From WHSO01 sp050485485 (GTDB lineage Bacteria; Pseudomonadota; Alphaproteobacteria; SMXQ01): a stretch of DNA of 64,000 nucleotides. Within the stretch, counting starts at the first letter, position 1. The number at the start of each line of letters is the position of its first letter. The DNA is taken from NCBI GenBank assembly GCA_050485485.1, contig JBJHBM010000001.1, positions 186,001 through 250,000 of the forward strand. The letters run 5' to 3'. Below are positions 44,285 through 51,533 of this stretch, piece by piece. The position numbers were made by a program, and so were the translations under genes. The notes under the pieces are model-generated. The model saw nothing but the letters and a program-made list of their open reading frames with translations, searched no databases and was not told the origin of the DNA.

Positions 44285-44914
44285 ATGCTGACGCTCTACC
44301 ACGCGCCGATGTCCCGTTCCTCCCGCATCGTCTGGCTGCTCGAGGAGCTGGGCTGCGATTACCGCACCAGGGCCGTCTCCATCCGCCGCCGCGACCCGGA
44401 AGCGCCGCCCGCGCCCGGCGCGCCGATGACCGGCGCGCGCGACCCCGCGAATCGCCATCCGCACGGCAAGGTGCCGGCGCTCGATCACGACGGGACGATG
44501 GTGTACGAATCGGCGGCCGTGGTGCTCTACCTGACCGACCTGTTCCCGGAAAAGGGCTTCGGCCCCGCCGTGGGGGAGCCGCAGCGCGGGGACTATCTTT
44601 CGTGGCTCGCCTATTACGCGGGGGTGTTCGAGCCGGCCTTCACCACCGCGGTTCTCGGCTTCGACGAGACCGACAGCACGACGGGCTGGGCGCCGATCGG
44701 GGAGGTGATGGCGCATGTCGGCGGCGCGCTCGACCGGGGCCCCTATATGCTGGGCGACGCCTTTTCCGGTGCCGATATCCTCTACGGCAGCACCTTCGCC
44801 CTGTTCATGGGCAGCCCGCTGGTGCCGCGCACGGACGCGCTCGCGGCCTATGTCGCGCGCCTCACCGCGCGCCCGGCCTACCGGCGCGCGGCGGAGCGGG
44901 ACGACGCGCCCTGA
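44285..44914 (+). CDS. Glutathione S-transferase family protein
   Basis: The 209-residue protein has an N-terminal thioredoxin-like domain (MLTLYHAPMSRSSRIVWLLE, HGKVPALDHDGTMVYESAAV with cis-Pro and the ESxA glutathione-binding turn) and an all-helical C-terminal domain with the N-capping region MLGDAFSGADILYGS. AGGAGG precedes ATG 44285. It follows recJ by 51 bases, containing a short hairpin. The substrate is unknown. Confidence 0.92.
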   Translation: MLTLYHAPMSRSSRIVWLLEELGCDYRTRAVSIRRRDPEAPPAPGAPMTGARDPANRHPHGKVPALDHDGTMVYESAAVVLYLTDLFPEKGFGPAVGEPQRGDYLSWLAYYAGVFEPAFTTAVLGFDETDSTTGWAPIGEVMAHVGGALDRGPYMLGDAFSGADILYGSTFALFMGSPLVPRTDALAAYVARLTARPAYRRAAERDDAP

Positions 44915-44981
44915 ATTCCCTTGATTTCCGCGCCGTACCCTTCTAAACGAGGCCGTTTCCCGGCCCGGCCGCGCCGCCGCC

Positions 44982-45057
44982 GACCCCATCGTCTAGAGGC
45001 CTAGGACACCACCCTTTCAAGGTGGTAACACGGGTTCGAATCCCGTTGGGGTCGCCA
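44982..45057 (+). tRNA. tRNA-Glu (anticodon TTC)
   Basis: The 76-base cloverleaf has a perfect acceptor stem GACCCCA/TGGGGTC, discriminator G and encoded CCA (45055-45057). The anticodon stem CCACC/GGTGG carries loop CTTTCAA, giving anticodon TTC. The T loop is GTTCGAATC. Downstream sequence is AT-richer than the rest of the window, as is common next to tRNA integration sites, though no integrase is present. Confidence 0.97.
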
Positions 45058-45124
45058 GCTTTAGCGCCGGCTGGGGGGCCTCGCCTGTCTCGGTTCGTCC
45101 CGGATTGTCCCGCTTTCACGATTC

Positions 45125-45144
45125 GTGTACATCCCAAGTGTACA
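45125..45144 (+). promoter_or_regulatory. Direct repeat GTGTACA, possible operator
   Basis: GTGTACA occurs at 45125-45131 and again at 45138-45144 with six bases between. The inner TGTACA is itself palindromic. It lies 53 bases before the DUF1902 start, where a repressor site would be expected. Confidence 0.35.
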
Positions 45145-45196
45145 GGTTCGCAGGGATGCATATATCCGTAAGGAACTTGGCGAAAGGGAGCATCCT

Positions 45197-45445
45197 ATGG
45201 CTGGCAATATCATCGTCGTGAAAGCATCACGCGACATGGATGCAGGCGTCTGGTTCGTCGAGACCTGCGACGTGCCGGGCCTGAACCTCGAGGCGGAAAC
45301 CCTCGAGGAGCTCGTTGAGAAACTGCCTGGCGCCATTCTCGACCTTCTGGGCAAGGATGGTTTCGGTGGCAATGACCAGTTCGATGTGCCGGTCGAGCTT
45401 GTCGCCCATGCCAGCACCCGTATCCTGCGCATGGCCACTGTATGA
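45197..45445 (+). CDS. DUF1902 (HicB-like fold) protein
   Basis: This 82-residue acidic protein reads MAGNIIVVKASRDMDAGVWF then DVPGLNLEAETLEELVEKLP, the layout of DUF1902 and HicB-type partial RNase H folds (a beta strand of a D-x-G-x-W type, then TLEEL helix). AAGGGAG precedes ATG 45197. HicB relatives are usually antitoxins with a HicA toxin, but no toxin-like gene is adjacent, so it may be solitary. The DNA-binding extension of full HicB is absent. Confidence 0.8.
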   Translation: MAGNIIVVKASRDMDAGVWFVETCDVPGLNLEAETLEELVEKLPGAILDLLGKDGFGGNDQFDVPVELVAHASTRILRMATV

Positions 45446-45520
45446 GGAACGCACTGCCTCCGGCTCGCTGACTGGCCCAGGTCCATTGACCTGATTCCGC
45501 GTTCCGTTCCCGGCACAATG

Positions 45521-45544
45521 GCCCCGCCCCGGCGGGGCTTTTTT
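45521..45544 (+). terminator. Intrinsic terminator after the DUF1902 gene
   Basis: GCCCCGCC and GGCGGGGC form an 8-bp stem with a short CC loop followed by TTTTTT. Confidence 0.9.
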
Positions 45545-45641
45545 CCACCTCTTCGGATGGTGTCAGATTTCAGGCCCTTGGACTGTTTCTCGTCCTTCTT
45601 CCTCGACATATAGAACTTTATGGTGGAAAATTTCCCAACAG

Positions 45642-45660
45642 TACTCGCAAAGGGCGAGTA
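45642..45660 (+). promoter_or_regulatory. 5'-leader hairpin before the lipoprotein gene
   Basis: TACTCGC and GCGAGTA form a 7-bp perfect stem with loop AAAGG, ending just before the GAGGGGGA ribosome-binding site of the gene at 45679. It may affect mRNA stability or translation; no function is shown. Confidence 0.4.
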
Positions 45661-45678
45661 GCTTGAGGGGGATAGCAT

Positions 45679-46140
45679 ATGAAAAAATTGGGGATGGTGG
45701 CCGCTTGTGCGGGCCTCCTGTTTTTGGGTGCGTGTTCGTCAATCGTGGAAGGGACTTCGCAGGAAGTCGTCATCAATACGAATCCTGCCGGTGCGAGTTG
45801 CAATCTGGTCAGGGAAGGTATTTCCATCGCACGGGTCACGCCGACACCGGGTGCCGCGACAATCAGAAAAACCAAGCATGACCTCGTCATTGAATGCGAG
45901 ATGGACGGCTTTCACAAAGCCACCTACTTCAACAAGTCCGATGCCGCAGGCGCAACCTTCGGAAACATCATCCTGGGAGGGGGCATCGGCTGGGCGATAG
46001 ATTCCGCTTCGGGCGCCGACAACAAATACACAAGCCCGGTCAATATCACGCTTGTTCCCAGCTCGGCGCCGGCACCGGCCCCTATCTACTCGTCGCCCGA
46101 ACCACAAAAAGAAGCATCGAGCGAAGAACCGCGTTCCTGA
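45679..46140 (+). CDS. Lipoprotein with PEGA-like region
   Basis: The 153-residue protein has a signal peptide and lipobox LGAC (lipidated C19). The mature part begins SSIVEGTSQEVVINTNPAGA, a pattern seen in widespread small lipoproteins, followed by TPGAATIRKTKHDLVIECEM and a glycine-rich hydrophobic stretch GATFGNIILGGGIGWAIDSA. GAGGGGGA precedes ATG 45679. Function is unknown; outer-membrane sorting is inferred. Base composition is lower in GC than flanking genes. Confidence 0.78.
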   Translation: MKKLGMVAACAGLLFLGACSSIVEGTSQEVVINTNPAGASCNLVREGISIARVTPTPGAATIRKTKHDLVIECEMDGFHKATYFNKSDAAGATFGNIILGGGIGWAIDSASGADNKYTSPVNITLVPSSAPAPAPIYSSPEPQKEASSEEPRS

Positions 46141-46160
46141 TAAATGCCCCTTGGAATTCC

Positions 46161-46188
46161 AGCCCCGCTTCGGCGGGGCTTTTCTTTT
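46161..46188 (+). terminator. Intrinsic terminator after the lipoprotein gene
   Basis: AGCCCCGC and GCGGGGCT form an 8-bp perfect stem with loop TTCG (a stable tetraloop closing with TTCGG), followed by TTTCTTTT. Confidence 0.9.
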
Positions 46189-46295
46189 GGGTTGTAGGCC
46201 TTCGAATAAAGGCCATAATGGTTGCAAAATATGCATATCCCGTACATCAGAACGGGATGGCGAAGAGAAGAGGGGTGTAACGGGGAGGCGGAACG

Positions 46296-46862
46296 ATGTC
46301 CGTTCGGATTCCCGCCCAGTACGATTTCCATCGCGCCGTGACGGCGCCGCACGGCGCGCGCGTGCGCCACCTCGCCGACAGGATCGGGGCGGCGTTCGGC
46401 GTCTCGCCGCACGATCGTCGGGCCCTGCATATCGCGGCGGCCCTGCATGACGTCGGCAAGCTCGGCATCCCCGCGCGCATCCTGCGCAAGCCGGAGCCGC
46501 TGACGGCGAGCGAACGGACGCTCGTCTCGATGCACCCGGAGATGGGCTACCATATCCTCAAGGACGGCGAATTTCCGTGGCCGGTCGCGGAGATCGTCCG
46601 CCAGCATCACGAGCGGCTGGACGGCAGCGGCTATCCATGGGCGCTCGAGGGGGAAGACATCTCGTTCCTGTCGCGCGTCGTCGCGGTCGCCGACACGGTG
46701 GACGCGATCGTTTCCCCGCGCGGCTACGATCCGGCGAGGAGCTACGACGATGCCGTGTCGGAGCTTCGGCGCGGTGCGGGACGCCTCTACGACGCCGAGG
46801 TCACGAATGCCTGCATAGGGATTCTTCGGGCCGAGCCGGACGAAGGGAAGGGCGCGGCCTAA
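46296..46862 (+). CDS. Stand-alone HD-GYP domain protein
   Basis: The 188-residue protein is a single HD-GYP domain: the HD pair in AALHDVGKLGIPARIL, histidines in HPEMGYHIL and RQHHERLDGSGYP (GYP loop complete), then SRVVAVADTVDAIVSPRGY. HD-GYP enzymes hydrolyse cyclic di-GMP to GMP. There is no receiver or sensor domain, so input must come from elsewhere. GGGGAGG precedes ATG 46296. The stop shares the CTAA tetramer with the convergent small gene. Confidence 0.92.
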   Translation: MSVRIPAQYDFHRAVTAPHGARVRHLADRIGAAFGVSPHDRRALHIAAALHDVGKLGIPARILRKPEPLTASERTLVSMHPEMGYHILKDGEFPWPVAEIVRQHHERLDGSGYPWALEGEDISFLSRVVAVADTVDAIVSPRGYDPARSYDDAVSELRRGAGRLYDAEVTNACIGILRAEPDEGKGAA

Positions 46863-47059
46863 CGCCCCGCCTGGGCGCGGAGCTTGCGGCCGAGCCAGGT
46901 CGCGCGCAGGTGTGCCCGGACGGCGTCCTCGAACTCGCCGACCAGATAGCGGTTGCCGTTCACGTCCACGGACGCCACCACCCAGGTTTCGTCGACCCGG
47001 TGGACTTCGTAGCTGGCGACCCGGCCGGCGCGGGCATGGACGTAGGCATGGGACGACAT
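46859..47059 (-). CDS. Small hypothetical protein, 66 residues
   Basis: A strong AAGGAG precedes the start, supporting a real gene. The sequence MSSHAYVHARAGRVASYEVH then VASVDVNGNRYLVGEF suggests a small beta-sheet with a C-terminal basic helix. It overlaps the stop of the HD-GYP gene by four bases in convergent orientation. Family not recognised. Confidence 0.6.
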   Translation of the reverse strand: MSSHAYVHARAGRVASYEVHRVDETWVVASVDVNGNRYLVGEFEDAVRAHLRATWLGRKLRAQAGR

Positions 47060-47191
47060 GCGGGCTCCTTAAGGGACGGGCCCCGGCGGCGGGGCGGTCC
47101 TGCGAAGCTAACGGCATGTGGTTAATGGCGGGTAAACGCCCATCCCCGAGGAAAGTTCCCTTGAACCGGCAGGCGCCGCGGGCGGGTACCG

Positions 47192-47725
47192 CTAGCGGGA
47201 ATCCCGCTTGGCCTGGGCGACGCTCGCGGCCTTGCGCTGGCGCCCAAGCTCCATCGGGCGGACCAGGCTCTCGGCGCGCGCGTTCTCCACCTTGCGCATG
47301 CCCTTGCGCGCGTGGCGGCTGTTGAAATCGGCGGGCGCCGCGCTCGCGCCCTCCCGGCTGGCGCGCTTCATCTCGAGCGCGCGATGCGCGTTCTCGGCCA
47401 GGGAGGCTCCGGCCGCCAGGCGGCGCCGGCGGTCGGCCTCGCTGTTGAGGCGGCGCACCGCCATGGCGAGGACGGCGAGCTTGAGCCGGGAGCCGTCGTC
47501 GGCGCGCGCGGGCTGGGCGCCCTTGGGGGCGGCCTTGCCGCGCATCTCGCGCCGGCGCCGATGGGCCTCGGCCTTGGCCTTCTCGCGGCGCTCGCGCACC
47601 AGCCGCACGAGGTCCGAGAGTTCCGCGTCGGGCAGCTCCTGCAGCGCGGGGTGATGGGACTTGGAGACGAGCGCGCGCTCGTCGTCGCCGAGGGCGCGTG
47701 CTTCGTCCTTCCGGGAAATGGCCAT
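47192..47725 (-). CDS. Hypothetical basic helical protein
   Basis: This 177-residue protein is rich in Arg, Ala and Lys, and mostly helical by composition: DDERALVSKSHHPALQELPD, then LSDLVRLVRERREKAKAEAH and a long basic middle. GAGAGGAG precedes the start, which supports coding. The end contains FNSRHARKGMRKVENARAES. It may bind nucleic acid, but this is only suggested by charge. Family not recognised. Confidence 0.62.
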   Translation of the reverse strand: MAISRKDEARALGDDERALVSKSHHPALQELPDAELSDLVRLVRERREKAKAEAHRRRREMRGKAAPKGAQPARADDGSRLKLAVLAMAVRRLNSEADRRRRLAAGASLAENAHRALEMKRASREGASAAPADFNSRHARKGMRKVENARAESLVRPMELGRQRKAASVAQAKRDSR

Positions 47726-47812
47726 GGTCCGCTCCTCTCCGTTGCCGTGCGGGGCAGTTTAGCGGAAGCGCACCGGCTTGTGGAACCCGGACGGAACCCC
47801 GGCGGGGCCGGA

Positions 47813-48100
47813 TCAGTCGTGGACGGTCTGCATCGCGGTCCGGCCCGGCTGCGGCTGCGCGTAGCAATCGACGCGGGCGAGGCTGCGGTAGCAGTAGCTG
47901 CGCACCGTCGTCTCGGTGCGGCACGAGACCGTGCCGAGCACCGGCACGCGGTCACAGGCGCGCGTGCTTTCCACCACGCGGCCGTCGGCCTCGAGCACGA
48001 CCATGCGTTCCACCGGCGCCGGCGCGGCGAGGCCGCAGCCCGCGAGCGCGAGCAGGGCGGTTGCGGCGGCCATGCGCCGAAGGCGAAGGGGACCTGTCAT
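47813..48100 (-). CDS. Small putative lipoprotein
   Basis: From ATG 48100 the 95-residue protein has a basic start MTGPLRLRR, a hydrophobic stretch and lipobox LAGC (lipidated C21). The mature part has five further cysteines (ACDRVPVLGTVSCRTET, SYCYRSLARVDCYAQ), which could form disulfides in the periplasm. TTG 48145 is an upstream alternative. Function unknown. Confidence 0.6.
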   Translation of the reverse strand: MTGPLRLRRMAAATALLALAGCGLAAPAPVERMVVLEADGRVVESTRACDRVPVLGTVSCRTETTVRSYCYRSLARVDCYAQPQPGRTAMQTVHD

Positions 48101-48226
48101 GGGTGTGCGGCCGGTGCGGTTTCGGGTAGACGCAGTTTTAGGCAATTCCGTCTCAATGAAACGTTAAGGGCGCCGAAAGGCGCGGATACGCTGGCGGCCC
48201 GGGGTCCCAGACATTAATATCGTGCC

Positions 48227-48937
48227 ATGACCGAGCCCGCTTCCCCTCCCGAGCCGTCCCCTCCGCCCACGGTGCACCACCGCGTCATGGCGAAGCTGCG
48301 CAACTACCTGATCGCGGGCGTGCTGGTGACGGCCCCGATCGGGCTCACGCTCTATTTCGCCTGGACCTTCATCCAGTGGATCGACAACCGGGTGATGCCG
48401 CTCATTCCGATGCGCTACCACCCGGAGACCTACCTGCCGTTCACGATTCCGGGCTTCGGCCTGATCGTGCTCGCCGTCGGCCTGATCCTGATCGGCGCGC
48501 TGACGGCCAACCTGCTCGGCCGCGTGATCGTGCGCACCTACGAGCGCATCCTCGACCGGATGCCGGTGGTGCGCAGCATCTACGGCACTCTCAAGCAGGT
48601 GTTCGAGACGGTCTTCGGCAACAAGGCGCAGGCGTTCCGCAAGGTGGTGCTGATCGAATATCCGCGCCGCGGCCTGTGGGCGCTCGGCTTCCTCACAGGC
48701 CCCACGGTGGGCGAGGTGCAGAACCTCACCAGCGAGAAGGTGCTCAACATCTTCCTGCCGACCACGCCGAACCCGACCTCGGGCTTCCTGCTGTTCGTCC
48801 CGGAGGAGGACGCCGTGATCCTCGACATGACGGTGGAGGAGGGCATCAAGATGGTGATGTCGGGCGGCATCGTCACGCCGCCGGACCGGCGGCCCGCCCC
48901 GGTGCGCGAGATCCCGGCCGTGTCCAAGCGCACCTAA
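48227..48937 (+). CDS. DUF502 family membrane protein
   Basis: The 236-residue protein has two membrane helices (about residues 27-50 and 75-100) and the DUF502 pattern RNYLIAGVLVTAPIGLTLYF, RTYERILDRMPVVRSIYGTL and FLTGPTVGEVQ, LPTTPNPTSGFLLFVPEEDA. An N-terminal proline-rich tail is cytoplasmic. The family is widespread with no settled function. It ends 60 bases before the convergent recG gene. Confidence 0.88.
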   Translation: MTEPASPPEPSPPPTVHHRVMAKLRNYLIAGVLVTAPIGLTLYFAWTFIQWIDNRVMPLIPMRYHPETYLPFTIPGFGLIVLAVGLILIGALTANLLGRVIVRTYERILDRMPVVRSIYGTLKQVFETVFGNKAQAFRKVVLIEYPRRGLWALGFLTGPTVGEVQNLTSEKVLNIFLPTTPNPTSGFLLFVPEEDAVILDMTVEEGIKMVMSGGIVTPPDRRPAPVREIPAVSKRT

Positions 48938-48997
48938 GCGCGAGAACGCGCTGCCGCGCCGCCACGACACCGCCAAGGGCGACTAGCCGCCCCTTCC

Positions 48998-51100
48998 TCA
49001 GCCAGAGCGCGCGTAGGGCACCGCCGCGTCGCGCTCGAACAGGTAGAGCAGCACCCGGAGCGCCGCGCCGCGCGGGGTCGCGAGCCCGGGGTCCTTCTCC
49101 AGCACCAGCGCCGCGTCGTCGCGCGCGATCTCCATGAGATCGCCGTGGAGCGCGATGTCGGCGATCCGGAACGACGGCAGGCCCGACTGCCGGGTGCCCA
49201 GAACCTCGCCCGCGCCGCGCAGCCGCAGGTCCTCCTCCGCGATGCGGAAGCCGTCGTCGGTCTCGCGCAGGATCCTGAGGCGCCGGCGCGCGGTCTCGGT
49301 GAGGCGCTCGCCGTAGAGCAGCAGGCAGGTGGACTTGCGGGCGCCGCGCCCGATCCGCCCGCGCAGCTGGTGGAGCTGGGCGAGGCCGAAGCGCTCGGCG
49401 TGCTCGACCACCATGACGCTCGCCGCCGGCACGTCCACGCCGACCTCGATTACCGTGGTCGCCACCAGCACGCGCGCGGTCCCCTCGGCGAAACGCGCCA
49501 TCGCCGCGTCCTTCTCGGCCGCGCGCATGCGCCCGTGGACCAGCGCGACGCGCCCCGGGAACAGCCGCTCCAGCATGGCGAAGCGCTCCTCGGCGGCGGC
49601 GAGGTCGGAGGCCTCCGACTCCGTCACCAGCGGGCATACCCAGAATACCTGCTGCGGCCCGTCGCCGCCGGTGCCGCCCCCGTCGATGGCGCGCCCGACC
49701 GCCGCCGTCACCTCGCCGAGGCGCGCGAGCGGCACGGCGCGGGTATCGACCGGCTTGCGGCCGGCCGGCTTCTCCGCGAGGCGCGAGATATCGAGGTCGC
49801 CGTAGGCCATCAGCGTGAGCGTGCGCGGGATCGGGGTGGCGGTCATTACCAGCACGTCCACCGCCGTGCCCTTGGCGGCGATGGCGACGCGCTGGGCGAC
49901 GCCGAAGCGGTGCTGCTCGTCCACCACACAGAGCGCGAGATCGCGGAACGCCACGTCGTCCTGGATCAGCGCGTGGGTGCCGACCGCGGCCACGACCTCG
50001 CCCGCCGCCAGCGCCTCCAGGGTGCGGCGCCGGGGGGCGCCCTTGTCGCGCCCCGTCAGCAGCGCGAGCCGCGCGCCCGCCGCCTCGAACAGCGGGGCGA
50101 GGGTTGCGTGGTGCTGGCGCGCGAGGATCTCGGTCGGCGCCATCAAGGCCGACTGGCGCCCGGCCTCGGCGGCGGCCAGCATGGCGAGCGCCGCCACCAC
50201 GGTCTTGCCCGAGCCGACGTCGCCCTGCAGCAGCCGCAGCATGCGCGCGGGCGCCGCCATGTCGGCCGCGATCTCGGCCAGCGCCTGCGCCTGTCCGGCG
50301 GTGAGGGCGAACGGCAGGGCCGCGCGGGCGCGCGCCGAGAGCCGCCCGTCGCCCACGGTGGCGCGCCCGCCCTGGCGGCGCATGTGGGCGCGCACCAGGG
50401 CCATGGCGAGCTGGCTCGCAAGCAGTTCGTCGTAGGCGAGGCGGCGGCGCGGCGCCGTCTCCGGGGAAAGGTCGGCCTCGCTTTGGGGCGCGTGGGCGGC
50501 GGCGAGCGCCGCCTTCCAGCCGGGCCAGCCCTCGCGCCCGAGCAGCGCCGGGTCGTGCCACTCGGGCAGGTCGGGGGCGGCGGCGAGAGCGGCCCCGATA
50601 GCGCGGCCCAGCACCTTGGGCGACAGGCCCTGGGTGAGCGGATGGACCGGCTCGACGGCGGCCAGCCGGTCGCGCTCGGCGGCGGGCGCGATGTGGTCGG
50701 GATGGGTCATCTGGGGGCGGCCGCGGTAGTGCTCGACCTTGCCCGAGACCACGCGCTCGGCGCCCACAGGCAGCGCCTCCGCGAGCCATTCGTCGCGGGC
50801 GTTGAAGAACACCAGGTCCATGGTGCCGGTCGCGTCCGCCACCCGCACCCGGTAGGGCAGCCCGCGCCGGGGCGGGCGGGCGTGGGCCTCGACCCGCACC
50901 GCGATGGTGGCGACGCGGCCGTCCGGGGACTCGGCGACGGTCGGCGCGAAGCGGCGGTCGATCAGCCCGTTCGGCAGGTGCCACAGGAGGTCCGCGACGT
51001 GCGGCCCGGCGACCCGCTCGACCAGCTTTCCGACGCGCGGGCCGATGCCGGGAAGCGCGGTCGCCGGCCGGAACAGGGGATAGAGGATTTCCGGGCGCAT
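48998..51100 (-). CDS. recG: ATP-dependent DNA helicase RecG
   Basis: RecG remodels stalled forks and Holliday junctions. From ATG 51100 (MRPEILYPLFRPATALPGIG) the protein is 700 residues: an N-terminal wedge/OB domain, then a helicase with Walker A QGDVGSGKT, motif VVDEQHRFGVAQ, TATPIPRTL, and C-terminal HQLRGRIGRG. The 24-residue extension from 51172 is not conserved in pattern. It diverges from sdhE-mfd over 154 bases, the normal alphaproteobacterial arrangement. Confidence 0.95.
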   Translation of the reverse strand: MRPEILYPLFRPATALPGIGPRVGKLVERVAGPHVADLLWHLPNGLIDRRFAPTVAESPDGRVATIAVRVEAHARPPRRGLPYRVRVADATGTMDLVFFNARDEWLAEALPVGAERVVSGKVEHYRGRPQMTHPDHIAPAAERDRLAAVEPVHPLTQGLSPKVLGRAIGAALAAAPDLPEWHDPALLGREGWPGWKAALAAAHAPQSEADLSPETAPRRRLAYDELLASQLAMALVRAHMRRQGGRATVGDGRLSARARAALPFALTAGQAQALAEIAADMAAPARMLRLLQGDVGSGKTVVAALAMLAAAEAGRQSALMAPTEILARQHHATLAPLFEAAGARLALLTGRDKGAPRRRTLEALAAGEVVAAVGTHALIQDDVAFRDLALCVVDEQHRFGVAQRVAIAAKGTAVDVLVMTATPIPRTLTLMAYGDLDISRLAEKPAGRKPVDTRAVPLARLGEVTAAVGRAIDGGGTGGDGPQQVFWVCPLVTESEASDLAAAEERFAMLERLFPGRVALVHGRMRAAEKDAAMARFAEGTARVLVATTVIEVGVDVPAASVMVVEHAERFGLAQLHQLRGRIGRGARKSTCLLLYGERLTETARRRLRILRETDDGFRIAEEDLRLRGAGEVLGTRQSGLPSFRIADIALHGDLMEIARDDAALVLEKDPGLATPRGAALRVLLYLFERDAAVPYARSG

Positions 51101-51197
51101 CGGGGGATGGGGGCGGGCGGGCTCGGTTCCGTGGTGGGCCTGCCCGGAAAGCCGACATGACAGGGCGGGCACGAAGGCTTATATCCTACGCAGCCCG

Positions 51198-51224
51198 CTC
51201 CCCCCTGTCATGTGGCAGGGGGAG
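51198..51224. repeat. Short C/G-rich hairpin upstream of sdhE
   Basis: CTCCCCCCTG and CAGGGGGAG form a 9-bp stem with one bulged C, loop of 8 bases, in the recG-sdhE divergent region. The composition resembles the inner stems of the repeat at 42325-42424. Confidence 0.5.
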
Positions 51225-51254
51225 GGGGCAGGTCTGTCCGGAGCCCGGAGCGAC

Positions 51255-51533
51255 ATGTCCGCCCAGCAGGATCTCGAGATTCGCCGCAAGCGTCTGCTCT
51301 ATCAGGCGAGCCATCGCGGCACCCAGGAATCGGACCTCGTGGTGGGGGGCTTCGCGCGCGCCCACCTCGCGAATTTCGGACCCGCCGAACTCGAATTCTT
51401 CGAGGCCCTGATCGCAATTCCGGACGCCGATCTGATGGACTGGATCGCGGGACGCCGCGCGCCCCCGGACGCTTACCGGGGGCCCGTTCTCGACCTCCTG
51501 ATCGACTTCAAGAAGACGCTTCTATCCAATTGA
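51255..51533 (+). CDS. sdhE: FAD assembly factor SdhE
   Basis: SdhE promotes covalent flavin attachment to succinate dehydrogenase. The 92-residue protein has the RGxxE motif in SHRGTQESD and the helix LANFGPAELEFFEALI, then DADLMDWIAGR. ATG 51255 is the first conserved start. Its stop overlaps the TTG start of mfd (TTGA), coupling the two genes. Confidence 0.92.
   Translation: MSAQQDLEIRRKRLLYQASHRGTQESDLVVGGFARAHLANFGPAELEFFEALIAIPDADLMDWIAGRRAPPDAYRGPVLDLLIDFKKTLLSN

Noticed and set aside
45061..45678. 205-codon minus-strand frame across the DUF1902 gene
   Set aside because: It runs through a terminator hairpin and opposite a better-supported gene; no family match.
45446..45678. HicA-type toxin partner for the DUF1902 protein
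   Set aside because: No frame of about 60 residues with a ribosome-binding site or the HicA GSH motif on either strand beside the gene.
44982..46260. Integrated element with a duplicated tRNA-Glu end
   Set aside because: No second copy of the tRNA 3' end and no integrase could be found, so only a weak remnant is proposed.
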